Below, piece by piece: positions 18,860 through 27,338 of a DNA stretch of 64,000 bases (the stretch's first letter is position 1; each line of letters starts with the position of its first letter). This stretch comes from Caulobacter vibrioides OR37 (GTDB lineage: Bacteria > Pseudomonadota > Alphaproteobacteria > Caulobacterales > Caulobacteraceae), in contig NZ_APMP01000021.1 of NCBI RefSeq assembly GCF_000372645.1, positions 16,689 through 80,688 of the forward strand, in the 5' to 3' direction. The position numbers and the translations under genes were made by a program. The notes under the pieces were generated by a model. It ran no database searches. It was not told the DNA's origin and saw nothing but the letters and a program-made list of their open reading frames with translations.

Positions 18860-19729
18860 TCACGCCCCGGTTTCCAAGGGATTTTTCACCCCGACGACCA
18901 CGCGGTCGTAGGTCGACAGATCCTTGACCGTCCGCACCTCGCCGGCGCCCGCGTCGCGGAACAGCGCCTCGACGGCCTTGGACTGATCGTGGCCGATCTC
19001 GACCGCGAACATGCCGGCGGGCTTCAGCACCCGCAGGATTTCCGGCGCCAGCAAGCGGTAGGCGTCCAGGCCATCGGCCCCGCCGTCGAGCGCCAGACGC
19101 GGCTCGTGGTCGCGAACCTCGGGCTCCAGGGTCTCGATCACCGCCGTCGGGATATAGGGCGGGTTGGAGACGACCAGGTCGAAACTGGCGTCGCCCAGCC
19201 CGGCCGTCCAGTCGCCGCGCAGCAGGGCGGCGCGGCCGTCGAGGTTCAGGTTGGCGGCGTTGTCGCGCGCCACGGCCAGAGCCTCGTCGGAGGCGTCGAC
19301 CCCCAGCCCCTTGGCCGCCGGCCGCTCGGCCAGCACCGCCAGCAGGATCGTGCCCGAGCCCACGCCCAGGTCCAGCATCGAGAACGGCATGGCCTCGGGG
19401 AAGGCCTTCAGCACCTCGTCGACGATCACCTCCGTCTCGGGACGCGGCGTCAGCACGTTCTTGTTCACCTGCAGCAGGATCTTCCAGAAGCCCTTGCGGC
19501 CGATGATGTGACTGACCGGCTCGCGCTTGGCGCGGCGGTCCAGATAGTCGTTCAGCGTGGCGACCTGCTCGGCGGTCAGTTCGCGATAGGGATCGGTGAC
19601 GATCTCGGTGCGGGTGACGCCGGCGGCCACCTCCAGCATCAGGCGCGCGTCGATCGACGGCTGATCGATGCCGGCGTCCTTCAGACGATCCTTGGCGGCG
19701 GTCCAGGCTTTGACGAGGGTCAGGGTCAT
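18860..19729 (-). CDS. prmC: peptide chain release factor N5-glutamine methyltransferase PrmC
   Basis: PrmC methylates the Gln of the GGQ motif in release factors, raising termination efficiency. The 289-residue protein has an N-terminal helical domain (1-90), then the SAM-binding DLGVGSGTILL, and the catalytic NPPY (in VVSNPPYIPTAV) that holds the target Gln. In many bacteria it directly follows prfA. Here prfA is 7.6 kb away at 27339 and in the opposite orientation. Confidence 0.95.
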   Translation of the reverse strand: MTLTLVKAWTAAKDRLKDAGIDQPSIDARLMLEVAAGVTRTEIVTDPYRELTAEQVATLNDYLDRRAKREPVSHIIGRKGFWKILLQVNKNVLTPRPETEVIVDEVLKAFPEAMPFSMLDLGVGSGTILLAVLAERPAAKGLGVDASDEALAVARDNAANLNLDGRAALLRGDWTAGLGDASFDLVVSNPPYIPTAVIETLEPEVRDHEPRLALDGGADGLDAYRLLAPEILRVLKPAGMFAVEIGHDQSKAVEALFRDAGAGEVRTVKDLSTYDRVVVGVKNPLETGA

Positions 19730-19776
19730 GGCGGGGATTTAGCGGGTTAAGCGGAAGGAGGCGAGATTGAAAGAGG

Positions 19777-19791
19777 TACCAGTTTTTGGTA
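19777..19791. promoter_or_regulatory. inverted repeat, probable ParD operator
   Basis: TACCA-GTTTT-TGGTA is a perfect dyad 12 bases before the parD ATG. Antitoxins with a ribbon-helix-helix domain bind such short palindromes to repress their own operon. Confidence 0.6.
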
Positions 19792-19802
19792 TTTTCGACG
19801 AC

Positions 19803-20069
19803 ATGGCCAGTAAGAACACCTCCGTCACCCTGGGCGATCACTTCCAGACCTTCATCGACGATCAGCTCGCGGCGGGGCGCTATGGCTCGGCCAGCGAGGT
19901 GATCAGGGCCGGTCTTCGCCTGCTGGAGGAGAATGAAGCCAAACTAGCGGCCCTGCGGGCCGCCCTGGTCGAGGGCGAGGAAAGCGGCTTCATCGACGAT
20001 TTCGATTTTGACGCCTTCATCGACGAAAAAGCGCGGGCTTCAGCGCCCCCGGGTTTCCACGAGGAATGA
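19803..20069 (+). CDS. parD: ParD-family antitoxin (ribbon-helix-helix)
   Basis: An 88-residue antitoxin. The N-terminal ribbon-helix-helix ([18 protein letters not shown], then [19 protein letters not shown]) binds DNA and dimerises. The acidic C-terminus ([14 protein letters not shown]) wraps and neutralises the toxin. The ATG at 19803 is preferred to the ATG at 19767 because the fold starts there and the upstream frame crosses the operator repeat. It overlaps the toxin start by ATGA (20066-20069). Confidence 0.9.
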   Translation: MASKNTSVTLGDHFQTFIDDQLAAGRYGSASEVIRAGLRLLEENEAKLAALRAALVEGEESGFIDDFDFDAFIDEKARASAPPGFHEE

Positions 20070-20356
20070 AACCCTATCGGCTATCGCGTCGCGCCAAAGC
20101 CGACCTCGACGACATCTGGAGCTATTCGAAACATCGTTGGGGCTCCTGGCGCGCCGCGGACTATTTGCGCGAGATCCAAGCCGTGATCGAGATGATCGCC
20201 GAACGTCCTGACCTGGGATGGCCGGACGACAGCCTTCGTCCCGGCTATCGGCGACGAACCGCAGGCTCGCATGTGATCTTCTATCGCATCGGCGTCGGGG
20301 TCGAGATCGTCCGTGTGCTGCACCAAAGCATGAACGCCAGAGCCCATCTCGGCTGA
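20066..20356 (+). CDS. parE: ParE-family toxin
   Basis: A 96-residue RelE/ParE-fold toxin. [22 protein letters not shown], then [28 protein letters not shown] and [12 protein letters not shown] follow the family throughout. ParE toxins usually inhibit DNA gyrase. The gene is intact and translationally coupled to parD. The pair sits between prmC and the MOSC gene with no sign of a wider island. Confidence 0.92.
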   Translation: MKPYRLSRRAKADLDDIWSYSKHRWGSWRAADYLREIQAVIEMIAERPDLGWPDDSLRPGYRRRTAGSHVIFYRIGVGVEIVRVLHQSMNARAHLG

Positions 20357-20359
20357 GGC

Positions 20360-21121
20360 CTAATCCACCGCCGCCACATCGCCCTCGGCCACCGCGCCGC
20401 CCTCGGTGACGTTCACATAGACGCCGCAGAACATGTGGCCGTAGTGGTCGAACAGCGCCTTGACCACCTCGACATCCCGCTCGGCCGTGGTCGGATCGAC
20501 ATGGGTGGCGGCGCAGCGGACGATGGGCTTGAGGACCTCGGCCCTGGCGGCGCCGATCGTCATGCGCCTGCCGGTCCAGTCGTTCTCGACCCAGGCCGGC
20601 CAGCCCTCGACATAGAGATTGGCGCGAAAGCGCAGCGGATCCAGAGGACGGCCGACGCGCTGAGATAGATCGCGGACACTGGCCAGGTTGACGATCGAGA
20701 CATAGCCGGAGCGGCTGTCCATGAACCGGTGCGCGCCAGGCCCCTCGATCACCTTCAGCGGCCCCGAGACGGCCTCGCCCAGCAGGTCGGCGAGCCAGGC
20801 CTCGAAGCCGGCGCGTCCCTCGGCCGTCCTCAGGTCGCCGGCGAAATCGGGACGGCCCTCGGCGCGGGCGCTGAACACGCCGCGGGCTTCGTCATAGGCG
20901 GTGCGGGCCTTGGCGACGGCCGGGATCTTGGCCAGCACCGCGAACTTCATCTTCGAAAGGTGGTTCGGCGCGGCGGGATCGAAGCCGCTGGGGCCATCCT
21001 CGACGGCGAACAGGCGGTCACACGGAAAGCACAGCCCCGCCGCGAGCTCGGCGGCCTTGAGGCGCTCGGGCGTGAACCCCTTGACGGGGTGGCGATACAG
21101 CGAGGCGATCCGGGCGTGCAT
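20360..21121 (-). CDS. MOSC-domain protein
   Basis: About 253 residues. The N-terminal beta-barrel domain begins ARIASLYRHPVKGFTPERL, and the MOSC domain follows with GYVSIVNLASVRDLSQRVGRPLDPLRFRANLYV, the conserved CAATHVDPTTAERD Cys, and GVYVNVTEGG. MOSC proteins use the Cys to handle molybdenum cofactor-linked sulfur or act as Moco-dependent reductases. The ATG at 21121 fits the family start; the ATG at 21151 is also possible. Divergent from the YihY gene. Confidence 0.88.
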   Translation of the reverse strand: MHARIASLYRHPVKGFTPERLKAAELAAGLCFPCDRLFAVEDGPSGFDPAAPNHLSKMKFAVLAKIPAVAKARTAYDEARGVFSARAEGRPDFAGDLRTAEGRAGFEAWLADLLGEAVSGPLKVIEGPGAHRFMDSRSGYVSIVNLASVRDLSQRVGRPLDPLRFRANLYVEGWPAWVENDWTGRRMTIGAARAEVLKPIVRCAATHVDPTTAERDVEVVKALFDHYGHMFCGVYVNVTEGGAVAEGDVAAVD

Positions 21122-21212
21122 GGCCGGAACATCGGCGCTGACCGCCGCCATGGCAAGGCTTGGCGGAACGGAGCGCGGACGTCCGGGTTTTTCCAGGCCT
21201 GGAGGGCGAACC

Positions 21213-22427
21213 ATGGCCGACGCGCCCAAGCGTCCGATCCTTTCGTGGCTGAAGTCGCGTCCGTACCATCTGACGCCGTGGATCGTGCTGCTGGCCGCCG
21301 CGCCCTTCGCCCTGCCTCGGCCTCGGCCCGCCCGGGACGAGCTCAAGGCGCCCTTGCCCGGCCTTTCCGAGGACCGCGCCCTGCCGCCCGACGCGTTCGA
21401 CGCGGCCGAGCCGGGGCGGGGCCGCGCCGCCGACCGCCCGACCAAGATCCCGTTGCTCGGCTGGCGAGACATCCTGTGGCGCACCGTCGCCGAGATCGGC
21501 GCCGATCGCCTGCCCGCCGTGGCCGGCGGCGTGACCTTCTACACCCTGCTGGCGCTGATCCCCGCGATCGGCGCCTTCGTCTCCCTCTATGGCCTGTTCG
21601 CGGACATCGGCGAGGTGGAGAAGCAGCTGCGCGGCATGGCCGGGGTCTTTCCGCCCAGCGTCATCCAGATCGTCGGCGACCAGATGACCCGCCTGGCCGA
21701 GCAGAAGAGCGGCAAGCTGGGCGTCGCCTTCGCCGCCTCGCTGCTGCTGTCGGTGTGGAGCGCCAACGCCAGCATGCGCGCCCTCTTCGACGGCCTGAAC
21801 ATCGCCTATGACGAGGACGAGAAACGGCCGCTGACGCGGCGCATCCCGATGACCTATGGCTTCACCTTCAGCGCCCTGGCCTATGCGGTCGTGGCGGCGG
21901 GTGCGCTGATCGCGACGCCGCTGGCGCTGAAGCTGGCGCGGCTGTCGGTGCTGGAGCCGATCCTGGCCCCCGTGCGCTGGATGGGGGTGCTGGCCATGAC
22001 CGCCACGGCCTTCGCCTTGCTCTATCGCTTCGGACCCAGCCGGACCAAGGCGCGCTGGCGATGGATCTGGATCGGCGCGGCCTTCGCGGCGACCGCCTGG
22101 CTGGGCGGATCGCTGGGCTTTTCGGTCTATCTCAGCCAGATCGCCCATTATGACGTCACCTATGGCGCGCTCGGCGCCGTGATCGCCTTCATGGTCTGGG
22201 TGTGGTTCTCGATCATGGCCATCCTGGTCGGCGCGGAGCTGAACGCCGAGATCGAACATCAGACCGCCGTCGACACCACCACCGGTCCGCCCCAGCCGAT
22301 GGGCGCGCGCGGGGCGGCGATGGCCGACACGGTGGGCGTGGCCTTTCATCCCTGGGAGATGATCCAGCGCGAGACCGGCGGCGTCCGGCGCATGGCTCGC
22401 GGGGCTTGGAAGCGGATCCGGCGCTGA
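21213..22427 (+). CDS. YihY/BrkB-family inner-membrane protein
   Basis: A 404-residue polytopic protein. After a soluble N-terminal region of about 90 residues, DRLPAVAGGVTFYTLLALIPAIGAFVSLYGLF opens the conserved YihY domain, followed by about five more membrane segments and the signature YGALGAVIAFMVWVWFS with ELNAEIEHQ. The family was once called RNase BN in error; its function is unsettled, with some members proposed as exporters. GGAGG precedes the ATG at 21213. Confidence 0.9.
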   Translation: MADAPKRPILSWLKSRPYHLTPWIVLLAAAPFALPRPRPARDELKAPLPGLSEDRALPPDAFDAAEPGRGRAADRPTKIPLLGWRDILWRTVAEIGADRLPAVAGGVTFYTLLALIPAIGAFVSLYGLFADIGEVEKQLRGMAGVFPPSVIQIVGDQMTRLAEQKSGKLGVAFAASLLLSVWSANASMRALFDGLNIAYDEDEKRPLTRRIPMTYGFTFSALAYAVVAAGALIATPLALKLARLSVLEPILAPVRWMGVLAMTATAFALLYRFGPSRTKARWRWIWIGAAFAATAWLGGSLGFSVYLSQIAHYDVTYGALGAVIAFMVWVWFSIMAILVGAELNAEIEHQTAVDTTTGPPQPMGARGAAMADTVGVAFHPWEMIQRETGGVRRMARGAWKRIRR

Positions 22428-22513
22428 TCATTGTTCGGATTGACGCCGGGAATCGGCTTGTGACGCGTGGATGCCCTTTCTAGCTTTCGTCCCTCGCCAT
22501 CGAAGGCCCGTCC

Positions 22514-23041
22514 ATGCCGCTGCTCGCCCCCTGTCAGGATCACGAACTGGCCGATCTCGCCGCGCTGGTGAACTCGGCCTATCGCGGGGAGCTGGCGGAA
22601 AAGGGCTGGACCAGCGAGAGTTCTCTGCTGGGCGGCCAGCGCACCGACGAAGCATCCCTGCGCGCCGACCTCGCCGCCCATCCGGGCTCGACGCTGCTGA
22701 CCCTGCGCGACGCCGAGGGCGACAAGCCCCACGCCTGCGTCTGGCTGCAACCGTCGGAGGGCGACGCCTGGTATGTGGGCATGGTCACCGTCTCGCCCTT
22801 GCGCCAGGCCGGCGGCATCGGCCGCGCCCTCCTGGAGGCCGCCGAGGCCCATGCCCGCGCGCGCGGCGGCAAGACCATGGAGATGACCGTCATCTCGGTC
22901 CGCGACACCCTGATCGCCTGGTACGAGCGCCGCGGCTACCGCCTGACCGGCGCCACCGAGCCCTTCCCCTATGGCGACGAACGCTTCGGCGTTCCCCAGC
23001 GCGACGACCTGCATTTCGTCATCCTGGAAAAGGCGCTGTAG
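22514..23041 (+). CDS. GNAT-family N-acetyltransferase
   Basis: A 175-residue acetyltransferase. It has VNSAYRGELAEKGWTSE near the N-terminus, the acetyl-CoA pyrophosphate loop VSPLRQAGGIGRALLE, and the late YERRGYRLTG segment. The substrate cannot be read from sequence. The next gene, a P-loop NTPase, starts 46 bases later on the same strand and may share the transcript. Confidence 0.9.
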   Translation: MPLLAPCQDHELADLAALVNSAYRGELAEKGWTSESSLLGGQRTDEASLRADLAAHPGSTLLTLRDAEGDKPHACVWLQPSEGDAWYVGMVTVSPLRQAGGIGRALLEAAEAHARARGGKTMEMTVISVRDTLIAWYERRGYRLTGATEPFPYGDERFGVPQRDDLHFVILEKAL

Positions 23042-23087
23042 AGGCGCTAAGGTCCGGGGGACACGCCGCCTTCGGCGAGGAACTCCC

Positions 23088-23615
23088 ATGCATCGCTACA
23101 TCCTGACCGGCGCTCCGGGCGCGGGCAAAACCGTGCTGCTGCGCGCGCTCGAACGCGCGGGCCACACGGTGGTCGAGGAGGCCGCCACCGACGTCATCGC
23201 CCTGGCCCAGGCCGAGGGCGTGGCCGAGCCCTGGACCGATCCGGGCTTTATCGACGCGATCGTCCGCCTGCAGATCCAGCGTCAGGCCCGCGCGGTCGGC
23301 GACCCGATCTTCTTCGACCGCTCGCCGATCTGCGCCCTGGCCCTGGCGCGGTTCCTCGATCATCCGGTCTCGCCTCTGCTTCGCCAGGAACTTGAGCGCA
23401 TCGCGGAGCAAGGCGTCTACCAGCGGCGGGCGTTCCTGGTGCGAGGACTGGGGTTCGTCACGCCAACGGCCGCGCGCCGGATCAGTCTGGAGGACGCCAT
23501 CCGCTTCGAGGCCCTGCACGAAGCGACCTATCGGGAGCTGGGCTACGCGCTCCATGCGATCGAGGCGGGATCGGTGGCGCGAAGGGTGGCGAGCATTCTG
23601 GAGACTCCACCCTAG
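23088..23615 (+). CDS. P-loop NTPase of the AAA_28 / NadR-like group
   Basis: A 175-residue protein starting almost at its Walker A motif (TGAPGAGKTVLLRAL). HTVVEEAATDVIALAQAEG and FFDRSPICALALARFL follow the AAA_28 pattern, related to nucleoside- or nicotinamide-kinase-like folds. A short basic lid is near YQRRAFLVRGLGF. GCGAGGAA precedes the ATG. Substrate unknown. Confidence 0.85.
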   Translation: MHRYILTGAPGAGKTVLLRALERAGHTVVEEAATDVIALAQAEGVAEPWTDPGFIDAIVRLQIQRQARAVGDPIFFDRSPICALALARFLDHPVSPLLRQELERIAEQGVYQRRAFLVRGLGFVTPTAARRISLEDAIRFEALHEATYRELGYALHAIEAGSVARRVASILETPP

Positions 23616-23626
23616 CGCAAGCCTCC

Positions 23627-25009
23627 CTAAACCACCGCTCGGGAGCGCTCGGCGACCTCGCTGGACAGCGCGCCGGCGACGACCTCGAGCGCGCCTTTCA
23701 GGGTCTCGCGATCGGGCGCCGCGCCCAGGCAGACCCGCACGCCGCTTTCCAGCCGGGGATCCACCGCCGGCGCGGCCGGCGGCGTCACCTCGACGCCGCC
23801 GCGTAGCGCCCGGCCGGCCACGCGTTCGGCGTCCAGTTCGCCCATCGGCAGCCACAGATGCGGCGCGTAGGGCGTGCGCGGCGCCTCGACGGCGCGCCCC
23901 AGGATCTCCAGCGCGAGGGCCTGGCGGGCGGCGCTTTCGTCCAAGACCTCGGCCAGGATCTGGTCGGCGGCGCCATCCTCGATCCACTGGGTGGCGATCA
24001 GTCCGCCAAAGCCCGAGGGGGCGTAGGTCAGGGCCCGCACCGCGCTCAGCACCCGCTCGAACAGCGCCGGCGTCGGGGCGATCAGAAAGCCGGCTCTCAG
24101 GCCCGGCCCCAGGATCTTGGACACGCCGGCGACATGGAACGTCCGTTCCGGCGCGATCAGGGCGAACGGCGGCGGCGCGCCCGGGGCGTAGGCCGCGTAG
24201 AGGTCGTCCTCGACGATCGTCAGGTCGTGCTCCCGAGCGATGGCGGCTATGGCCTCGCGGCGGGCCAGGCTCATGATCCGGCCCGTGGGGTTCTGCAGGG
24301 TCGGCAGGATCGACAAGACCCGCGCTCCGGTTTCGCGCACGGCCGCCGCCAGAGCCTCGGGGTCCAGTCCCTCGTCGTCCATGGCGACGCCCTTCAGCCG
24401 CCAGCCGTGATGCGCGGCCAAGGCCTTCTGGCCGTTATAGGTGGCGGCCTCGACCAGCACCGTGTCGCCCGGCCGCGTCACCGCCCCCAGGGACAGCGCC
24501 AGGGCCTGCTGGGCGCCGCCGCAACAGACCAGACGCCGCCAATCCACGTCCTGGAAGCCGCCGGTCCGCGCGATCCACGCCGCGCCCGCCCGCCGCTGAA
24601 CCTCGTGTCCCGCCGGCGGCGCGTAGGCCAGGTTTTCCAGCAGGTCGGGGCGCCGGCGCAGCCGGGCCAGGGCCTCGGGCAAACGCGTCGCGGCCGGCCC
24701 GGTCGGGGCGATGTTCTGGGCCAGGTTCGCCGGCCCTTCGCGGTCGCGCGCGCGGTGGGCGGCCGGGGCGTTGACGAAGCTGCCTCGACCGACATGGGCG
24801 CTGACCAGCCCGGCCTTCTCGGCCTCGACATAGGCGCGGGTCACGGTGCCCAGGCCGACGCCCAGGCGGTAGGCCAGGTCCCGCTGAGGTGGAAGCCGCG
24901 CGCCGGCCGCCAAGGCGCCCGAGGCGATATCGGCCCGCAGCGCCGCCACCAACCGCTCGTACAGCGGCGCCGCGCCCTCGGGGATGGCAGGGGTCCAGGC
25001 CGGAGGCAC
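23627..25009 (-). CDS. MocR-type regulator (GntR winged helix plus aminotransferase-like domain)
   Basis: A 460-residue protein. The N-terminal GntR domain (about 10-80: LYERLVAALRADIASGALAAGARLPPQRDLAYRLG) is fused to a fold-type I PLP domain, whose Lys is expected in the VSKILGPGLRAG segment. MocR proteins bind PLP or an amino-compound adduct and control a neighbouring gene. A LysE-type exporter lies divergent, and a perfect 7-base inverted repeat sits directly upstream of the regulator, so control of amino-acid export is the likely role. Confidence 0.92.
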   Translation of the reverse strand: MPPAWTPAIPEGAAPLYERLVAALRADIASGALAAGARLPPQRDLAYRLGVGLGTVTRAYVEAEKAGLVSAHVGRGSFVNAPAAHRARDREGPANLAQNIAPTGPAATRLPEALARLRRRPDLLENLAYAPPAGHEVQRRAGAAWIARTGGFQDVDWRRLVCCGGAQQALALSLGAVTRPGDTVLVEAATYNGQKALAAHHGWRLKGVAMDDEGLDPEALAAAVRETGARVLSILPTLQNPTGRIMSLARREAIAAIAREHDLTIVEDDLYAAYAPGAPPPFALIAPERTFHVAGVSKILGPGLRAGFLIAPTPALFERVLSAVRALTYAPSGFGGLIATQWIEDGAADQILAEVLDESAARQALALEILGRAVEAPRTPYAPHLWLPMGELDAERVAGRALRGGVEVTPPAAPAVDPRLESGVRVCLGAAPDRETLKGALEVVAGALSSEVAERSRAVV

Positions 25010-25021
25010 GGAATATCTCCT

Positions 25022-25042
25022 ATATTGTCACGATAACAATAT
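25022..25042. promoter_or_regulatory. inverted repeat, probable MocR operator
   Basis: ATATTGT-CACGATA-ACAATAT has perfect 7-base arms, 13 bases before the MocR start and 63 bases before the LysE start. It is the only AT-rich dyad in the divergent gap. Confidence 0.7.
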
Positions 25043-25104
25043 GCAGTTTGACTCTCGATACAATGAAAATCATCACGGTGACACTACACGACATGGAGGC
25101 CGTG

Positions 25105-25740
25105 ATGACCCCGGGATTGCTTCTTGCCTACGTCCTGTTCTGTTTCGCCACGGCCGGTACGCCGGGACCGAACAACATGATGCTGCTGGCGTCGGGCGCG
25201 AACTTCGGCTTTCGCCGCACCGTGCTGCACATCCTGGGAATCAGCTGCGGCCTCGGCGTCATGGTGCTGGCCATGGGCTTTGGCCTGGGCGGCGTCTTTC
25301 GCGCCTATCCGGTGCTGCACGAGGCGCTGCGCTGGATCGGGGCGGCCTACATGCTGTGGCTGGCCTGGAAGATCGGGACCTCGACCAAGATCAGCGACAA
25401 GGACCTGGGCAGGCCGATGACCTTCCTTCAGGCGGCCGCGTTCCAGTGGGTCAATCCCAAGGCCTGGGCCATGGCGCTGGGCGCGGTGACGACCTATGCG
25501 CCCGAGGGCGGCGGCTGGACCATCGTGCCGTTGCTGGCCGGGACCTTCATGCTGGTCGGCGCGCCGTGCAGCGCGGCCTGGGCGGGCTTTGGCCAGGGCC
25601 TGCGCCCCTTCCTGGACCGGCCGGCGGTGCTGCGGACGTTCAACATCACCATGGCCGTGCTGCTGGTCGCGTCGCTGTACCCGCTGCTGACCGAGGGCAA
25701 GCCGGTCGCCGAGCCCGCGCGGATAGCCCTTGCGCGATAA
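25105..25740 (+). CDS. LysE-family amino-acid exporter
   Basis: A 211-residue inner-membrane exporter with about six helices. The family signature GTPGPNNMMLLASGANFGFRR is near the N-terminus and VNPKAWAMALGA is in the middle. LysE/RhtB proteins expel amino acids or analogues. GGAGG sits 5 bases before the ATG at 25105, which decides this start over the ATG at 25093. Divergent MocR control fits induction by an intracellular amino acid. Confidence 0.93.
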   Translation: MTPGLLLAYVLFCFATAGTPGPNNMMLLASGANFGFRRTVLHILGISCGLGVMVLAMGFGLGGVFRAYPVLHEALRWIGAAYMLWLAWKIGTSTKISDKDLGRPMTFLQAAAFQWVNPKAWAMALGAVTTYAPEGGGWTIVPLLAGTFMLVGAPCSAAWAGFGQGLRPFLDRPAVLRTFNITMAVLLVASLYPLLTEGKPVAEPARIALAR

Positions 25741-25777
25741 AGGGCGCGCGGGCCAGGGTCGGCGCAAGGAGATCCCC

Positions 25778-26251
25778 ATGCGCCCCCTGCTCGCCCTCGC
25801 CGCCACGCTGCTGCTGGCCACCGCCGCCCAGGCCCAGGACCTCAAGGTCATCGTCGCCGGCCGCGACAGCGTGACGCTGAGCCCGAAGGACTTGGCGGCC
25901 CTGCCCCGCGCCAAGGCGACGATCCAGGTCAAGGGCGCCAGCGTCGTCTACGAGGGCGCCCGGCTGGACGCGGTGCTGGCCCAGGCCGGCGTCGTGCATG
26001 GCGAGCGGCTAATGGGCCGATACCTGAACCAGGTGGTGGTGGCCCGCGCCCAGGACGGCTTCTTCAGCGTGCTGTCCCTGGCCGAAACCGACCCCGTCTA
26101 CCGCGCCAATCCGGTGGTGGTCGCCGACACGGTCAACGGCCACAAGCTGGACGACCGCGAGGGCCCCTATCGCCTGGTGGTCGACGGCGACCTTCGCCCC
26201 TCGCGCGCGCCGCGCCAGCTGGTGTCGATCGAGGTCAAGCCGGCGTTCTGA
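25778..26251 (+). CDS. exported molybdopterin-oxidoreductase-like domain protein
   Basis: A 157-residue protein with a signal peptide (MRPLLALAATLLLATAAQAQ). The mature part has LDAVLAQAGV, YLNQVVVARAQDGFFSVLSLAE, DREGPYRLVV and RQLVSIEV, the core strands of the sulfite-oxidase-type molybdopterin fold. It lacks the cofactor-ligating Cys region and is too short for an enzyme, so a scaffold or binding role is more likely. AAGGAGA precedes the ATG. It follows lysE by 37 bases. Confidence 0.8.
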   Translation: MRPLLALAATLLLATAAQAQDLKVIVAGRDSVTLSPKDLAALPRAKATIQVKGASVVYEGARLDAVLAQAGVVHGERLMGRYLNQVVVARAQDGFFSVLSLAETDPVYRANPVVVADTVNGHKLDDREGPYRLVVDGDLRPSRAPRQLVSIEVKPAF

Positions 26252-26312
26252 GAACGTCTGGACAGCGGCCGCCAAACGCGAAACCTTGGCGAGAAAACCA
26301 AGGGGAGCTCCC

Positions 26313-27149
26313 GTGACTGAATTTTCCCCAAGCCGCCGACGCGTGTTGGCCGCCGCCCTCGCCTTGGCCGCGACGCCGGCCTTGGCTGGCGCGACCACCG
26401 CGACGACCACGATGCAGGTCGGCGGACGCGATGTGGACCTCACCCTCGCGCGGCCGGACGCGGCCCGGGGCGTGGTGATCTTCTCCCACGGCGCCGGCAG
26501 CGCCACGACCAGCTATCAGGGCTTGTTCGAGGCTTGGACCAAGGCCGGCTTCCTGGTGGTCGCGCCGGTGCATGTCGACTCGCTGAGCCACCCCAAGCAC
26601 GCCGACTACGACCTGCGCGCGGCCTTTCCGTTGCGCCTCGCGGATCTCGCGGCCGCCACCGCCTGGGCCGCCAAGACCGCGCCGGGCCTGCCGATCGTCT
26701 CGGCCGGCCACTCCTATGGCTCGCTGATGTCGCTGATCCGGGGCGGCGCGCTGGAGGGCCTGCTGCACGCGCGCGATCCGAACACCAAGGCGGTGCTCTG
26801 CTTTTCCAGCGCGGGCGTCATTCCCGGCCTGATCGGCCCGAAGGCCTATGAGACCTTGGCGACGCCGCTGCTGATGATCACCGGCGACAAGGATGTCCTG
26901 CCGGGCAGTTTCGACGACTGGCATGACCATCTGCGCCCCTTTGAGGCCAGCCCCGCGGGCGAGAAGTATCTGTGGGTGGGCCAGGGCGTGGACCACGGTC
27001 TGGCCCACGGCCGCGACCCTGGCCCCGCCTTCGCCGAAGCCGCGGCGCTGAGCGTGACCTACCTGCGGGCCGAGGCCTTGGGCGATGCCACGGCCAAGGC
27101 CGCCCTGGCGACCCAGTCCTCGACCCTGGCGCGGTTCGAGAGGCGGTAG
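26313..27149 (+). CDS. exported alpha/beta hydrolase
   Basis: A 278-residue hydrolase. SPSRRRVLAAALALAATPALAGA is a twin-arginine-like signal. The nucleophile Ser sits in AGHSYGS, and an acid (GDKDVLPGS region) and His (GVDHGLAHG) complete the triad. Similar to dienelactone-hydrolase-like or chlorophyllase-like esterases; substrate unknown. GTG at 26313 is chosen because AGGGGAG sits 8 bases upstream. Confidence 0.85.
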   Translation: MTEFSPSRRRVLAAALALAATPALAGATTATTTMQVGGRDVDLTLARPDAARGVVIFSHGAGSATTSYQGLFEAWTKAGFLVVAPVHVDSLSHPKHADYDLRAAFPLRLADLAAATAWAAKTAPGLPIVSAGHSYGSLMSLIRGGALEGLLHARDPNTKAVLCFSSAGVIPGLIGPKAYETLATPLLMITGDKDVLPGSFDDWHDHLRPFEASPAGEKYLWVGQGVDHGLAHGRDPGPAFAEAAALSVTYLRAEALGDATAKAALATQSSTLARFERR

Positions 27150-27338
27150 AAAGGCGCGCCCCCACGGCGCCGGGGGCGCGGAAAGGCGCTCTTCAATAAG
27201 ATCCAATGACAGGTCCTGTCAGCGGTCCCCGGCCTCGGCGCCCATCGGAAGACCGCCGCGACGTCGCGAACATTCCCATCGGCCGCGAAAGGCTCTAGAG
27301 AAGCCGACCCGTTCCATTCCAAACTTGCGACGTCTCCC

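Noticed and set aside
27156..27179. GCGCCCCC...GGGGGCGC hairpin after the hydrolase gene
   Set aside because: No T run follows on the plus strand; could pause or mark the transcript end but is not a clear terminator.
27291..27300. GGCTCTAGAG before prfA, like an end of the two-hairpin element
   Set aside because: No partner arm nearby; ten bases are too few to call a remnant.
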